This document shows, piece by piece, positions 1 to 5,733 of a stretch of 7,499 nt of DNA; position 1 is the stretch's first letter, and every line of letters begins with the position of its first letter. The position numbers and the translations under genes were made by a program. The stretch covers positions 1-7,499 of the forward strand of contig JAICRA010000065.1 of assembly GCA_025937615.1 (NCBI GenBank), written 5' to 3'. The stretch is from Thermomicrobiales bacterium (GTDB lineage: Bacteria > Chloroflexota > Chloroflexia > Thermomicrobiales > UBA6265). Below the pieces are notes generated by a model. The model worked only from the letters and a program-made list of their open reading frames with translations. It was not told where the DNA came from and searched no databases.

Positions 1-968
1 GCCAGGTTTGCTACGCGCAAGCCGAACTTGCCAAACACTGCGCGTCCACCGCGCTCGCGGTCAACATGCATCTCTACCTGGTGTTGGCGACTACGTATCG
101 CTGGCGTCATGGCGCACCCGTGGAGGGTGTCCTGAGGCGGGTTGCGGACGAGGGAATCGTCCTCATGACGAGCGGCGGGTCGGATGGCATCTGGCCGAGC
201 GGGATGGCTGTCCGGGATAACGGCGGTTTCCGCGTCAGCGGGCGAAAGATGTTCTGTAGCCAGGCGCCAGTCGCCGACGTGCTTGTCACGATGGCGGTCT
301 ACGACGATCCGGAAGAGGGAACGAGCGTCCTCCTGATGGGGATTCCGAGGTCGAGTGAGGGATTCCAGGTTGTCGAGACCTGGGACACGCTGGGTATGCG
401 GGCGACTGCCAGCCACGATGTTCAGCTCGAGGACGTGAAGGTCTCCGACGCGCAGATTGTGGCGCGTCGCCCGTGGGGTAAGGTGGACCCGGCGCTACGC
501 AACGCCGGTGTGCACTTCGCGCCGCCGGTTGCCGCTGTCTACTTTGGCGTGGCGGCCGCCGCACGCGACGAAGCGGTGCGTGTGCTCCGCGGTCGGCGCA
601 ATGGAGACGGTCAACCCCTCGGTCAGGACCCGACGATCCAGCGGTCGGTCGGGCTCATGGATCATAAGCTGAAGGTTGCCTGGTGGTCGCTCAGTGGTGC
701 CCTCTCAGAGCTGGGCGAGGACTACACGCCAGACGAAGCAGCCCTGGAGCTGGTGATGCTCGCGAAGCGACAGGTGGTAACTGAGGCAGTTGAAGTCGTG
801 GGGCTGGCTATGGAGGCCGTCGGCGGCTCAGCCTATTTTCGACGATCTCCTCTCGAGCAAGCGTACCGCGATGTCCGCGCCGGAATGTTCCACCCGATCA
901 ACCCGGAGAAGACGCTAATCTATGCGGGGCGAATGGCGCTCGGTCAGCCGGTCGAGACGATCTGGTAG
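1..968 (+). CDS. Acyl-CoA-dehydrogenase-fold flavoprotein, 5' partial; probable flavin-dependent monooxygenase
   Basis: The reading frame is open from base 3 and already aligns with the family before the first ATG at 66 (visible text ...CASTALAVNMHLYLV), so the gene begins upstream of the window; 321 residues remain. Seen: the middle beta-domain with GGSD (about 174-185) and FRVSGRKMF, then the WDTLGMRATASHDV segment, and the C-terminal helical domain with AVGGSAYFRRSPLEQAYRDVR. Known: ordinary acyl-CoA dehydrogenases carry a catalytic Glu in a 'YRD......YEG' segment. Here the matching stretch reads YRDVRAGMFHPINP (nt 864-905), with His and Pro at the Tyr-Glu positions, so the canonical base is missing. 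That pattern resembles DszC/HsaA-type monooxygenases, which share the fold but use reduced flavin and O2. The flavin reductase 16 bp downstream fits. The substrate is unknown. An ACAD using a Glu elsewhere in the fold remains possible. The fold is confident, the oxygenase role an inference. Confidence 0.85.
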   Translation, partial: QVCYAQAELAKHCASTALAVNMHLYLVLATTYRWRHGAPVEGVLRRVADEGIVLMTSGGSDGIWPSGMAVRDNGGFRVSGRKMFCSQAPVADVLVTMAVYDDPEEGTSVLLMGIPRSSEGFQVVETWDTLGMRATASHDVQLEDVKVSDAQIVARRPWGKVDPALRNAGVHFAPPVAAVYFGVAAAARDEAVRVLRGRRNGDGQPLGQDPTIQRSVGLMDHKLKVAWWSLSGALSELGEDYTPDEAALELVMLAKRQVVTEAVEVVGLAMEAVGGSAYFRRSPLEQAYRDVRAGMFHPINPEKTLIYAGRMALGQPVETIW

Positions 969-984
969 TGTGACGGTGGATTGA

Positions 985-1542
985 GTGGCTCACTCTCGTG
1001 AAGATCCGCGGCAGGCCTTTCGTGGTGCCGCGGGTCAAATTTCGAGCGGCGTTGCCGTCGTGATCACGATGGTCGATGGGGAGCCACATGCGGCTACGGC
1101 GAGTTCTGGCGTCGCTGCCTCTATCGAGCCACCACTCCTTGCAATTTTCTTTTCGATCGGAAGCCGCATGCACGATTGCCTCACGCAGAGTGGCGGCTTC
1201 ACCGTCAGTCTGCTTAGCCAGGCCGATCACGGGCTGGCGCGGCGCTTCGCGAACCCGGCCCGCCCGAGTGGTTGGGCCGGGTTCTCCGGCGTCGAGGTCC
1301 TGCCGCGTGAAGTCGAGCCGCCGATCCTGGCTCAGGCCGCGGCCTGGTTCGATTGCCGCGTGAGCCAGGTCGTGACGATGGGAGACCATAGCTGCTTCCT
1401 GGGCGAGGTCATCGGATGCGGACGCGATCCAGACGCACCGCCGCTCCTCTATTACCGCGGCCGGTTTCACGGTCTTGGTCCGCCGGTGGCGCCGACGCCC
1501 TGGGCAACCCTCGACCGCAGCGACTTGATCGCCGATTGGTAG
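985..1542 (+). CDS. Flavin reductase family protein (FMN-binding split barrel)
   Basis: A 185-residue protein, the usual length for the flavin-reductase-like domain family. It would use NAD(P)H to reduce free FMN or FAD and supply it to a partner oxygenase in the cytoplasm. Seen: SGVAVVITMVDGEPHAATASSG (residues 21-42), matching the family's 'tGV.vvt...dG..ha.TasS' start; EPPLLAIFF near 48-56; GDHSCFLGEV at 133-142, the family's GDH motif; and PLLYYRGRFHGLG near 153-165. The start is GTG at 985. A stop (TGA 982-984) lies directly before it in frame, so no longer N-terminus exists. Only a weak purine-rich stretch (GGTGGA, 975-980) precedes it, which suggests translational coupling to the upstream gene. 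The 16-bp spacing and shared strand indicate one operon with the ACAD-fold protein. It converges on the membrane-protein gene, 22 bp away. The family is confident; the physiological partner is inferred from position. Confidence 0.9.
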   Translation: MAHSREDPRQAFRGAAGQISSGVAVVITMVDGEPHAATASSGVAASIEPPLLAIFFSIGSRMHDCLTQSGGFTVSLLSQADHGLARRFANPARPSGWAGFSGVEVLPREVEPPILAQAAAWFDCRVSQVVTMGDHSCFLGEVIGCGRDPDAPPLLYYRGRFHGLGPPVAPTPWATLDRSDLIADW

Positions 1543-1564
1543 CGAGTTGCGCCGGAAGGGACGC

Positions 1565-2368
1565 CTACGGGGATATTGGGCCAGGGATGATCTCCCGGCT
1601 GACGGCGGTTAGGCGATTGCTCTGACGCCACATCAGGACGGCCATGATCACCGTCCAGAGAGCCAGGAGTGCCAAGCCGATCACTTCGGCAATCGAGTCA
1701 ACGAAGCCCTGGTAGCTTGCGTCCACACCGCGGATGATGTGTGCCACCCCAGCGACCGCGGCCAGCCAGCCGACCCAGCGAGGGTAGAGGCCACTCAGTG
1801 CCAGGGCGATCCCGTAGAGGACGAGGGTCAGACCGACTAACGAGAATGAGAGACTGTTGACGCCGAGCTCGATCCAGCGGATCGCCTCCGCCGCGGCGAA
1901 GGCGGCCACCTGCTGGTCGGGTGGTGCGCTCGTCCAGGCATCGACCGCCCGTTTCAAGGCGATACCATCGACGGCCTGCAGGATGGTGAAAGACGCCGCT
2001 GTCGTGACCGCGGCCGCCAGACCGAAGCGGGCCACGGCCGCTGCAGCATCCGCCCTCGTCGCGAGGGAGAAGTAAAGGGCAACCAGACCCCCAATCACGA
2101 GCAGAATTCCGACGAACTGGCCGAGGTGGACAGCGATCCAGAGATCGCTCTGGGCGTACTCGTGAAAGACGGCCGGGTTGTCCATCGGGTTCTCACGGGC
2201 CGGGTGCAGTTGGGTCGAGATCACCAAGACGACCAAACCAAGCAGGAACAGCACCCCGCCGATACGAGTAGTAACGCGGTTCGCCACCGTGCTTCCTGTC
2301 ACATCCGGTCCGTGCGTGGCCGGCTCTCGAGGGGCCGCGCCGCTTGCAGGAGCGATATCCGTCGGCAT
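1565..2368 (-). CDS. Six-helix integral membrane protein of unknown function
   Basis: A 267-residue protein when started at the ATG at 2368. That start has GGAG eight bases upstream; the in-frame ATG at 2401 has its nearest purine run about 15 bases away and is less likely. Residues 1-33 are hydrophilic and Pro/Ala/Thr-rich. Predicted membrane segments lie near 36-54, 80-101, 112-134, 171-193, 198-215 and 225-247. Between the first two is a loop with HPARENPMDNPAVFHEYAQSD, and between the third and fourth a loop rich in Ala and Gln. The GLYPRWVGWLAAVAGVAHIIRG stretch recalls DUF4386-like membrane proteins, but I cannot confirm membership. No catalytic or transport motif is visible. It is probably transcribed alone: about 320 bp separate it from hsp20 upstream, and it converges on the flavin reductase gene. 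No function is assigned. Confidence 0.8.
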   Translation of the reverse strand: MPTDIAPASGAAPREPATHGPDVTGSTVANRVTTRIGGVLFLLGLVVLVISTQLHPARENPMDNPAVFHEYAQSDLWIAVHLGQFVGILLVIGGLVALYFSLATRADAAAAVARFGLAAAVTTAASFTILQAVDGIALKRAVDAWTSAPPDQQVAAFAAAEAIRWIELGVNSLSFSLVGLTLVLYGIALALSGLYPRWVGWLAAVAGVAHIIRGVDASYQGFVDSIAEVIGLALLALWTVIMAVLMWRQSNRLTAVSREIIPGPISP

Positions 2369-2691
2369 AACCAGTGCTCCGTTCAGCCGCTTTGATGGCA
2401 TAGTCAGGAGGATCCTCGGTGGGAAGTGCCCAAGATCACCGCGCGGGTGCGCATCGCGCAGTCCCCGTCAGGTGCAAAAAATGAGGCGCGAAGCCGGTCA
2501 CTTGTCTCAGGCCTGACCACGCTACACCCAGGCGACCGAGAAGACAAGTCCTCCCAAGGCATGTCTAAGAAGCATGCGCGAAGTGACCGAAGTGGTAGGG
2601 CTGGAGCTACGTGCCGTCTACCAACGGTGAGCGGCCGGTCTTTGTGCCCGGCCGCTGTGCACGCTTTATTTCGCTCTGGAGCCTGTCGCCG
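2369..2691. other. Non-coding stretch with several inverted repeats
   Basis: About 320 bp between the Hsp20 stop and the membrane-protein start, both genes on the minus strand. No convincing gene is visible; short open frames here lack family-like sequence and ribosome sites. It holds ACTTGTCT (2500-2507) paired with AGACAAGT (2542-2549); the perfect 10-bp palindrome TCAGGCCTGA at 2507-2516, which shares its first base with the left arm; GCATG/CATGC at 2560-2578; and an interrupted repeat ACCG...TGGTAG / CTACCA...CGGT at 2586-2628. On the minus strand a weak bulged hairpin (about 2482-2503) is followed by six Ts (2481-2476), possibly a terminator or attenuator between the two genes. No clear promoter for the membrane-protein gene was found. 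Confidence 0.5.
2630..2656 (-). terminator. GC-rich hairpin downstream of hsp20, possible terminator or mRNA 3' end
   Basis: A perfect 9-bp stem, AGCGGCCGG (2630-2638) with CCGGCCGCT (2648-2656), closes a 9-base loop. It begins about 35 bases after the Hsp20 stop in the direction of hsp20 transcription. No T-tract follows on the minus strand, so it is not a textbook intrinsic terminator. It may instead protect the mRNA 3' end or act in factor-dependent termination. A T-rich stretch (CTTTATTTC) follows on the plus strand, but no plus-strand gene precedes it. Confidence 0.4.
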
Positions 2692-3195
2692 CTAGCTGCT
2701 GGTGCCAGCCCCGATCGCCTGCTGACCGCTGCCGGCCTTGATGGCGATCTTGTGGGGCTTGGCCCAGTCGGCCTTCGGCAGCGTGATGCGGACGATGCCG
2801 TGCTCGAAGGTCGCTTGCGCCTGAGCGGGGTCGACCTCGAAGGGGAGGGTGACCGTCCGCTGGAACTGCCCGGACCAGAGCTCACGCAGGTACCACGTGG
2901 CGTGCCGCCCTTGCTCGCTTTCGGCCCAGCTTGGCATAGAGCCGGAAAGGGTCAGGGTGTTGTCCGCGTAGGTAATCTCGAGTTGCTCGGGGTTCATGCC
3001 CGGGACGGCGGCGATGACGACCGCTTCCTCCGGCGTGGCGTAGACATCGAGCGGCAAGGGGCGGGCCATCGCCCAGGTGCCGGCGCCCCAAGGGTGCCGT
3101 GAGCCGCCGGAGGGGACGAAGCCGTCCTGCAACAGCTCCTGCATCGCCTGTCGCAGCTGGACGAAATCAGAACCAAAGGGGAACGTGTTCACCAT
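2692..3195 (-). CDS. Small heat-shock protein, Hsp20/alpha-crystallin family
   Basis: An ATP-independent holdase chaperone that binds unfolding proteins in the cytoplasm as large oligomers and passes them to ATP-driven chaperones. The 167-residue protein is of usual bacterial length. Seen: an N-terminal arm (1-45) containing FVQLRQAMQELLQDGF; the alpha-crystallin domain from about 46 (RPLPLDVYATPEEAVVIAAVPGM) to 140; the conserved ATFEHGIVRITLPKA near 128-142; and a C-terminal KIAIK supplying the I-x-I motif (150-152) that docks neighbouring subunits in oligomers. The start is the ATG at 3195, because GGAGGTGA (plus-strand 3201-3208) lies five bases upstream; the in-frame ATGs at 3222 and 3210 would place that ribosome site inside the gene. 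It is divergent from the SRPBCC operon and appears to be monocistronic. No CIRCE repeat is visible upstream, so HrcA control is not supported. Confidence 0.95.
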   Translation of the reverse strand: MVNTFPFGSDFVQLRQAMQELLQDGFVPSGGSRHPWGAGTWAMARPLPLDVYATPEEAVVIAAVPGMNPEQLEITYADNTLTLSGSMPSWAESEQGRHATWYLRELWSGQFQRTVTLPFEVDPAQAQATFEHGIVRITLPKADWAKPHKIAIKAGSGQQAIGAGTSS

Positions 3196-3200
3196 TGTTC

Positions 3201-3228
3201 TCACCTCCATCGCGCAATCCACGTGCGC
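3201..3228 (-). promoter_or_regulatory. hsp20 ribosome site with adjacent leader hairpin
   Basis: The strong Shine-Dalgarno GGAGGTGA (complement of 3201-3208) decides the hsp20 start. Three bases upstream in the mRNA sits a small hairpin, GCGCA-(7 nt)-TGCGC (3212-3228). The hairpin does not include the ribosome site itself. A role in heat-responsive translation can only be suggested. Confidence 0.4.
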
Positions 3229-3287
3229 CTCTCAGCGAACCTGAACCGAACGACAGCGGCCTCGAACCGGCCGATTCGTCTACGCAC

Positions 3288-3319
3288 ATTATTAGCAATA
3301 CCATCTGGATCGATGTCAA
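3288..3319 (-). promoter_or_regulatory. Candidate hsp20 promoter in an AT-rich island
   Basis: Read on the minus strand, TTGACA (complement of 3314-3319) is followed by TAATAAT (complement of 3287-3293 region). The best -10 match, AATAAT (3288-3293), gives a 20-bp spacer, longer than the usual 17. The hexamer choice is therefore uncertain. The local AT-richness in otherwise GC-rich DNA, and the position about 95 bp upstream of the hsp20 start, support a promoter somewhere here. Confidence 0.4.
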
Positions 3320-3367
3320 AAGGTTTATGCGACTCGTATCAAGAAGTAGTAGTGCCGACCAGATCAC

Positions 3368-3396
3368 GTACGGGCGGCCGCGCGGGAAGCCCGTAC
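3368..3396. repeat. 8-bp inverted repeat between the divergent promoters
   Basis: GTACGGGC (3368-3375) is perfectly complementary to GCCCGTAC (3389-3396), with 13 GC-rich bases between. It lies about 50 bp behind the hsp20 -35 candidate and about 60 bp ahead of the rightward -35. It could be an additional regulator site, or an RNA hairpin if transcribed. It is unlike the GCTAAC palindromes further right. Confidence 0.4.
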
Positions 3397-3459
3397 CTGA
3401 GAGCAAGACTTGGTCGCAGAAGAGGCGGGGTGCCCGCGCAGAGTCCCTAAGAGACACGC

Positions 3460-3488
3460 TTGACAGGCTAACATCGTTAGCATATTGT
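3460..3488 (+). promoter_or_regulatory. Sigma-70-type promoter of the SRPBCC-tetR operon
   Basis: TTGACA at 3460-3465 is an exact consensus -35. After a 17-bp spacer comes TATTGT at 3483-3488, a 4-of-6 match to the -10 box. Transcription would begin near 3495, giving a leader of about 40 bases with AAGGAGGA at 3523-3530. The spacer is almost filled by a perfect palindrome, and the start site falls inside a second copy. Confidence 0.8.
3467..3481. promoter_or_regulatory. Operator 1: palindrome GCTAAC-ATC-GTTAGC in the promoter spacer
   Basis: A perfect 6+3+6 inverted repeat lying between the -35 and -10 boxes. A protein bound here would block RNA polymerase. The size and symmetry suit a TetR-family dimer, and a TetR gene lies in the operon downstream. 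Confidence 0.8.
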
Positions 3489-3491
3489 TCA

Positions 3492-3506
3492 GCTAACAGC
3501 GTTAGC
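3492..3506. promoter_or_regulatory. Operator 2: palindrome GCTAAC-AGC-GTTAGC at the transcription start
   Basis: The second copy has the same half-sites as operator 1 and differs only in one of the three central bases. Its symmetry extends one base further on each side (AGCTAAC...GTTAGCT, 3491-3507). Centres are 25 bp apart (3474 and 3499), about 2.4 helical turns, so two dimers would not sit on exactly the same DNA face. It overlaps the predicted transcription start. Confidence 0.8.
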
Positions 3507-3535
3507 TCCCATCACGTTGCGTAAGGAGGACTCTG

Positions 3536-3973
3536 GTGGCGTCAAGGCTGCATTCTGAAACCGCGATCCAGGCCAGCCCGGAGCGGGTCTGGAACGTACT
3601 GACCGATTTTGCGGCGTACCCCGAATGGAATCCGTTCATTCCCCGCATCACTGGTTCTCTCGAGACCGGATCCCGCCTCGATGTCCAACTGCAACCGCCG
3701 GGAAGTCGCGGTGTGCGGATGCGCCCGACGGTCCAGGCCGCCGAACCGCCTCGTGAGTTGCGCTGGTTGGGCCATCTGGGCATCCCCGGTTTGTTCGACG
3801 GCGAGCACCGCTTCCGTATCGAAGCCGTGGGGACGGATTGGGTGCGCTTCGTTCAGGAAGAGCGGTTTACCGGGTTGCTGGCTCCGCTCGTCCTACGCTT
3901 CGTCGAGCGCGGCACCCGACAAGGGTTCGAGGCAATGAACCAGGCGCTCAAGGCGCGCGCCGAACAGCTCTAG
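3536..3973 (+). CDS. SRPBCC (START/Bet v 1-like) family protein
   Basis: A 145-residue cytoplasmic protein with the SRPBCC helix-grip fold, a family that binds hydrophobic ligands and includes polyketide cyclases and lipid-binding proteins. Seen: HSETAIQASPERVWNVLTDF (residues 6-25), the family's first strand and helix; AYPEWNPFIPRITG (27-40), with the common Y-x-x-WNPFI motif; GEHRFRIEAVGTDWVRFVQEERFTG (89-113), the central sheet strands; and a long C-terminal helix GTRQGFEAMNQALKARAEQL. The start is GTG at 3536, five bases after AAGGAGGA. It is the first gene after the double-operator promoter and is followed 21 bp later by tetR. Pairing with a TetR regulator suggests its own expression is ligand-controlled, perhaps by the same molecule it binds. 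No catalytic role can be assigned. Confidence 0.88.
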   Translation: MASRLHSETAIQASPERVWNVLTDFAAYPEWNPFIPRITGSLETGSRLDVQLQPPGSRGVRMRPTVQAAEPPRELRWLGHLGIPGLFDGEHRFRIEAVGTDWVRFVQEERFTGLLAPLVLRFVERGTRQGFEAMNQALKARAEQL

Positions 3974-3994
3974 TCGTCTCGCTAACCTGCTGTC

Positions 3995-4588
3995 ATGGAC
4001 ACGCTTGTGGCCGCCGAGCCAACTAGTTTGAGTCCACGGGCGCGGGCAATCGTCTCGGCAGCCCGTCAGATCCTGGAGCGTGAGGGACCGGATAGTCTCA
4101 CCATGCGACGGCTCGGTGATGCCGTCGGCATTCGTGCCCCCTCGCTCTACAAGCACTTTCCCGACAAGCTGGCCGTCGAGGTCGCGCTCATCAACGATGG
4201 GTTTGACGAGATCGCCAGAAGCTTCGAGGCCGCATTGGCGAACGGCGAGGACTCGCTCGTGGAGCTTGCTAAGGCGTACCGAGCCTTCGCCCGGTCTCAT
4301 CCCCACCTCTACCGGCTGATGACCGCGAGACCACTGCCGAGGGAACGGCTCCGGTCCGGCGTGGAAGCGCGGGCGGCGGCGCCGATCGTGCAGGCGGTCG
4401 GCGACCCGGATCGGGCGCGGGCCGTCTGGGCCTTTGCCTACGGCATGGTCAGCATCGAGCTCGATGGGCGATTTCCTCCTGATGCTAACCTGGATGCGGC
4501 CTGGGCGGCGGGTCTGACTGCCTTCGGCGCCGCCAGCACGCCGAAGCCAGGCCATCCGCCGGCGCCAGGATCGCGAACAGGGAGCTGA
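3995..4588 (+). CDS. TetR/AcrR family transcriptional regulator
   Basis: A 197-residue DNA-binding repressor, normal length for the family. Seen: an N-terminal helix RARAIVSAARQILEREG (15-31), then the helix-turn-helix LTMRRLGDAVGIRAPSLYKHFPDK (35-58) with the hallmark SLYKHF. A helical ligand-binding domain follows from about 62, including SHPHLYRLMTARPLP (101-115) and WAFAYGMVSIELDGRF (145-160), which resembles the WHG-type C-terminal domain. The last 17 residues are Pro/Gly-rich. No good ribosome site precedes the ATG at 3995; with only 21 bp after the SRPBCC stop, translational coupling is likely. Its best candidate targets are the two GCTAACnnnGTTAGC palindromes at 3467-3506, which would make it autoregulatory. 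The ligand is unknown. Its stop codon lies inside a 12-bp inverted repeat. Confidence 0.93.
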   Translation: MDTLVAAEPTSLSPRARAIVSAARQILEREGPDSLTMRRLGDAVGIRAPSLYKHFPDKLAVEVALINDGFDEIARSFEAALANGEDSLVELAKAYRAFARSHPHLYRLMTARPLPRERLRSGVEARAAAPIVQAVGDPDRARAVWAFAYGMVSIELDGRFPPDANLDAAWAAGLTAFGAASTPKPGHPPAPGSRTGS

Positions 4589-4622
4589 AATCGAGACGGC
4601 TGGGCAACTGTCGATTTCAGCT
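4583..4622 (+). terminator. 12-bp perfect inverted repeat spanning the tetR stop codon
   Basis: AGCTGAAATCGA (4583-4594) pairs perfectly with TCGATTTCAGCT (4611-4622) around a 16-base loop, and the left arm contains the tetR stop (TGA 4586-4588). Its position suits a terminator or mRNA-stabilising hairpin. No run of Ts follows, and the methyltransferase begins only 45 bp later on the same strand, so read-through or a regulator-binding role is also possible. Confidence 0.5.
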
Positions 4623-4666
4623 TCAGGTAAACGACGATCTGGTGTCAGCGGGCGGAAGGGCTGCGC

Positions 4667-5296
4667 ATGGATAACACGCGAAAAGCGATGCTCTTCGGGA
4701 TTCTGCTCCTGAGTACAGCGGCAGTGGGCACATGGGTGCTGCGGGAGCGGTCCCGCCCGTCAGCCTGTCCCTTTGGTCAGCGCATCTTCCTGGACATGCC
4801 ACGCCCATTCCTGCGGCGAGACGCTCTCCTGCGCCTTCTCGGCCCGGATCCAGGCGAGCGAGTCCTGGAGGTAGGGCCAGGCACTGGCTACTACACCCTC
4901 GAGATAGCTCGTCACCTCGAGCCGGGAGGTCAGATCGACGCTCTCGATCTGCAACAGGCGATGCTCGACGAGATGATGCGCCGCGCCCGCGCACGAGGAC
5001 TGAGCAATGTGGTCCCCGTGCAGGGGGACGCCCAGCGGATGCCATTTCCGGATGCGACGTTCGACGCCGCGTTCCTCGTTGCTACCCTCGGCGAAGTTCC
5101 TGACCGGGACCGGGCGCTGCGTGAGCTGCGACGGGTGCTGAAGTCCGGCGGGCGGCTCATCGTCGGTGAGGGCCAGCCGGATCCACACGTGGTGCCGCTC
5201 CCCGCGCTGCGAAGGGAGGCGGGTGCAGCTCGGTTTCACTACGAGCGCCACGAGGGCGGTAGGCTCGGTTACCTTGTTCGGTTCCGAACCGGCTAA
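4667..5296 (+). CDS. Membrane-anchored class I SAM-dependent methyltransferase
   Basis: A 209-residue protein. Residues 7-25 (AMLFGILLLSTAAVGTWVL) form one hydrophobic segment followed by Arg residues (RERSR), consistent with an uncleaved N-terminal anchor holding the enzyme at the inner face of the membrane. The catalytic domain shows motif I VLEVGPGTGYY (66-76), an acidic motif II region IDALDLQ (90-96), GDAQRMPFPDATFDAAF (120-136), and the Rossmann-fold end LKSGGRLIVGEGQPDPH (158-174). It would transfer a methyl group from S-adenosylmethionine; the UbiE-like layout does not reveal the acceptor. The ATG at 4667 is preceded six bases upstream by GGAAGGG. It lies 78 bp after tetR and may be a third operon member or have its own signals. 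It converges on the Cys-rich gene, 32 bp away. Confidence 0.88.
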   Translation: MDNTRKAMLFGILLLSTAAVGTWVLRERSRPSACPFGQRIFLDMPRPFLRRDALLRLLGPDPGERVLEVGPGTGYYTLEIARHLEPGGQIDALDLQQAMLDEMMRRARARGLSNVVPVQGDAQRMPFPDATFDAAFLVATLGEVPDRDRALRELRRVLKSGGRLIVGEGQPDPHVVPLPALRREAGAARFHYERHEGGRLGYLVRFRTG

Positions 5297-5328
5297 CACC
5301 TGCCCAGGCGAGCTGAGCCGTCTGCCCG

Positions 5329-5733
5329 TTACGTCGGTGTGGTGCCTGGGACGCACACTCCGCTGATGCACCGCGCTGTCCCGCCCAGAACAGATGGCAG
5401 TGCGGCGCAGTCCACGTCCGCCACGCATCCACTGCCGATGGGACAACAGGCACCGTTCCCGCAACACACGAAGTCGGGATCGCAGGTGGCCAGGAAGGGC
5501 ACACAGCTCCCACCTTCGCAGCGGGCGCCCGCGCACGGATCCTCGCTCGCAGCCACGCAGTCGGTATCCGCCAAGCAACTGCCGCCTTCCTCGACCGGGC
5601 AGCAGGAACCGTTGCCGCAACAGATGTGGCCGGGGATGCAGTCGACGATGAAGTAGGTGCAGAGTTCGTCAACGCACGCGGCGCCGGTACAGGGATCGGC
5701 ATCGCCATCGAGACACTCGGCGTCCTGCGAGCA
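5329..5733 (-). repeat. Two and a half protein-level repeats in the Cys-rich gene
   Basis: Unit 1 is about 5733-5578 (residues 53-104), unit 2 about 5577-5428 (105-154), and the shortened unit 3 is 5427-5329. The Cys pattern C-x5-C-x7-C-x4-C-x4-C-x6-C-x5-CC-x4-CC is identical in units 1 and 2. In unit 3 the third Cys position is Gly169 and the CC-x4-CC end is absent. Confidence 0.85.

Noticed and set aside
2611..3102. Plus-strand open frame opposite hsp20
   Set aside because: It mirrors the codons of a clear Hsp20 gene and has no family features of its own.
3196..3330. CIRCE/HrcA operator for hsp20
   Set aside because: No TTAGCACTC-N9-GAGTGCTAA-like repeat is present.
3981..3986. Extra GCTAAC half-sites (3981, also near 4484 and 5292, and GCTAAT near 3291 on the minus strand)
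   Set aside because: None has the second half GTTAGC at the right distance; six-base matches are expected by chance in a window of this size.
4760..5620. Long minus-strand open frame across the methyltransferase and Cys-rich genes
   Set aside because: Arg/Pro-rich translation without domains; it is antisense to one well-supported gene and out of frame with another.
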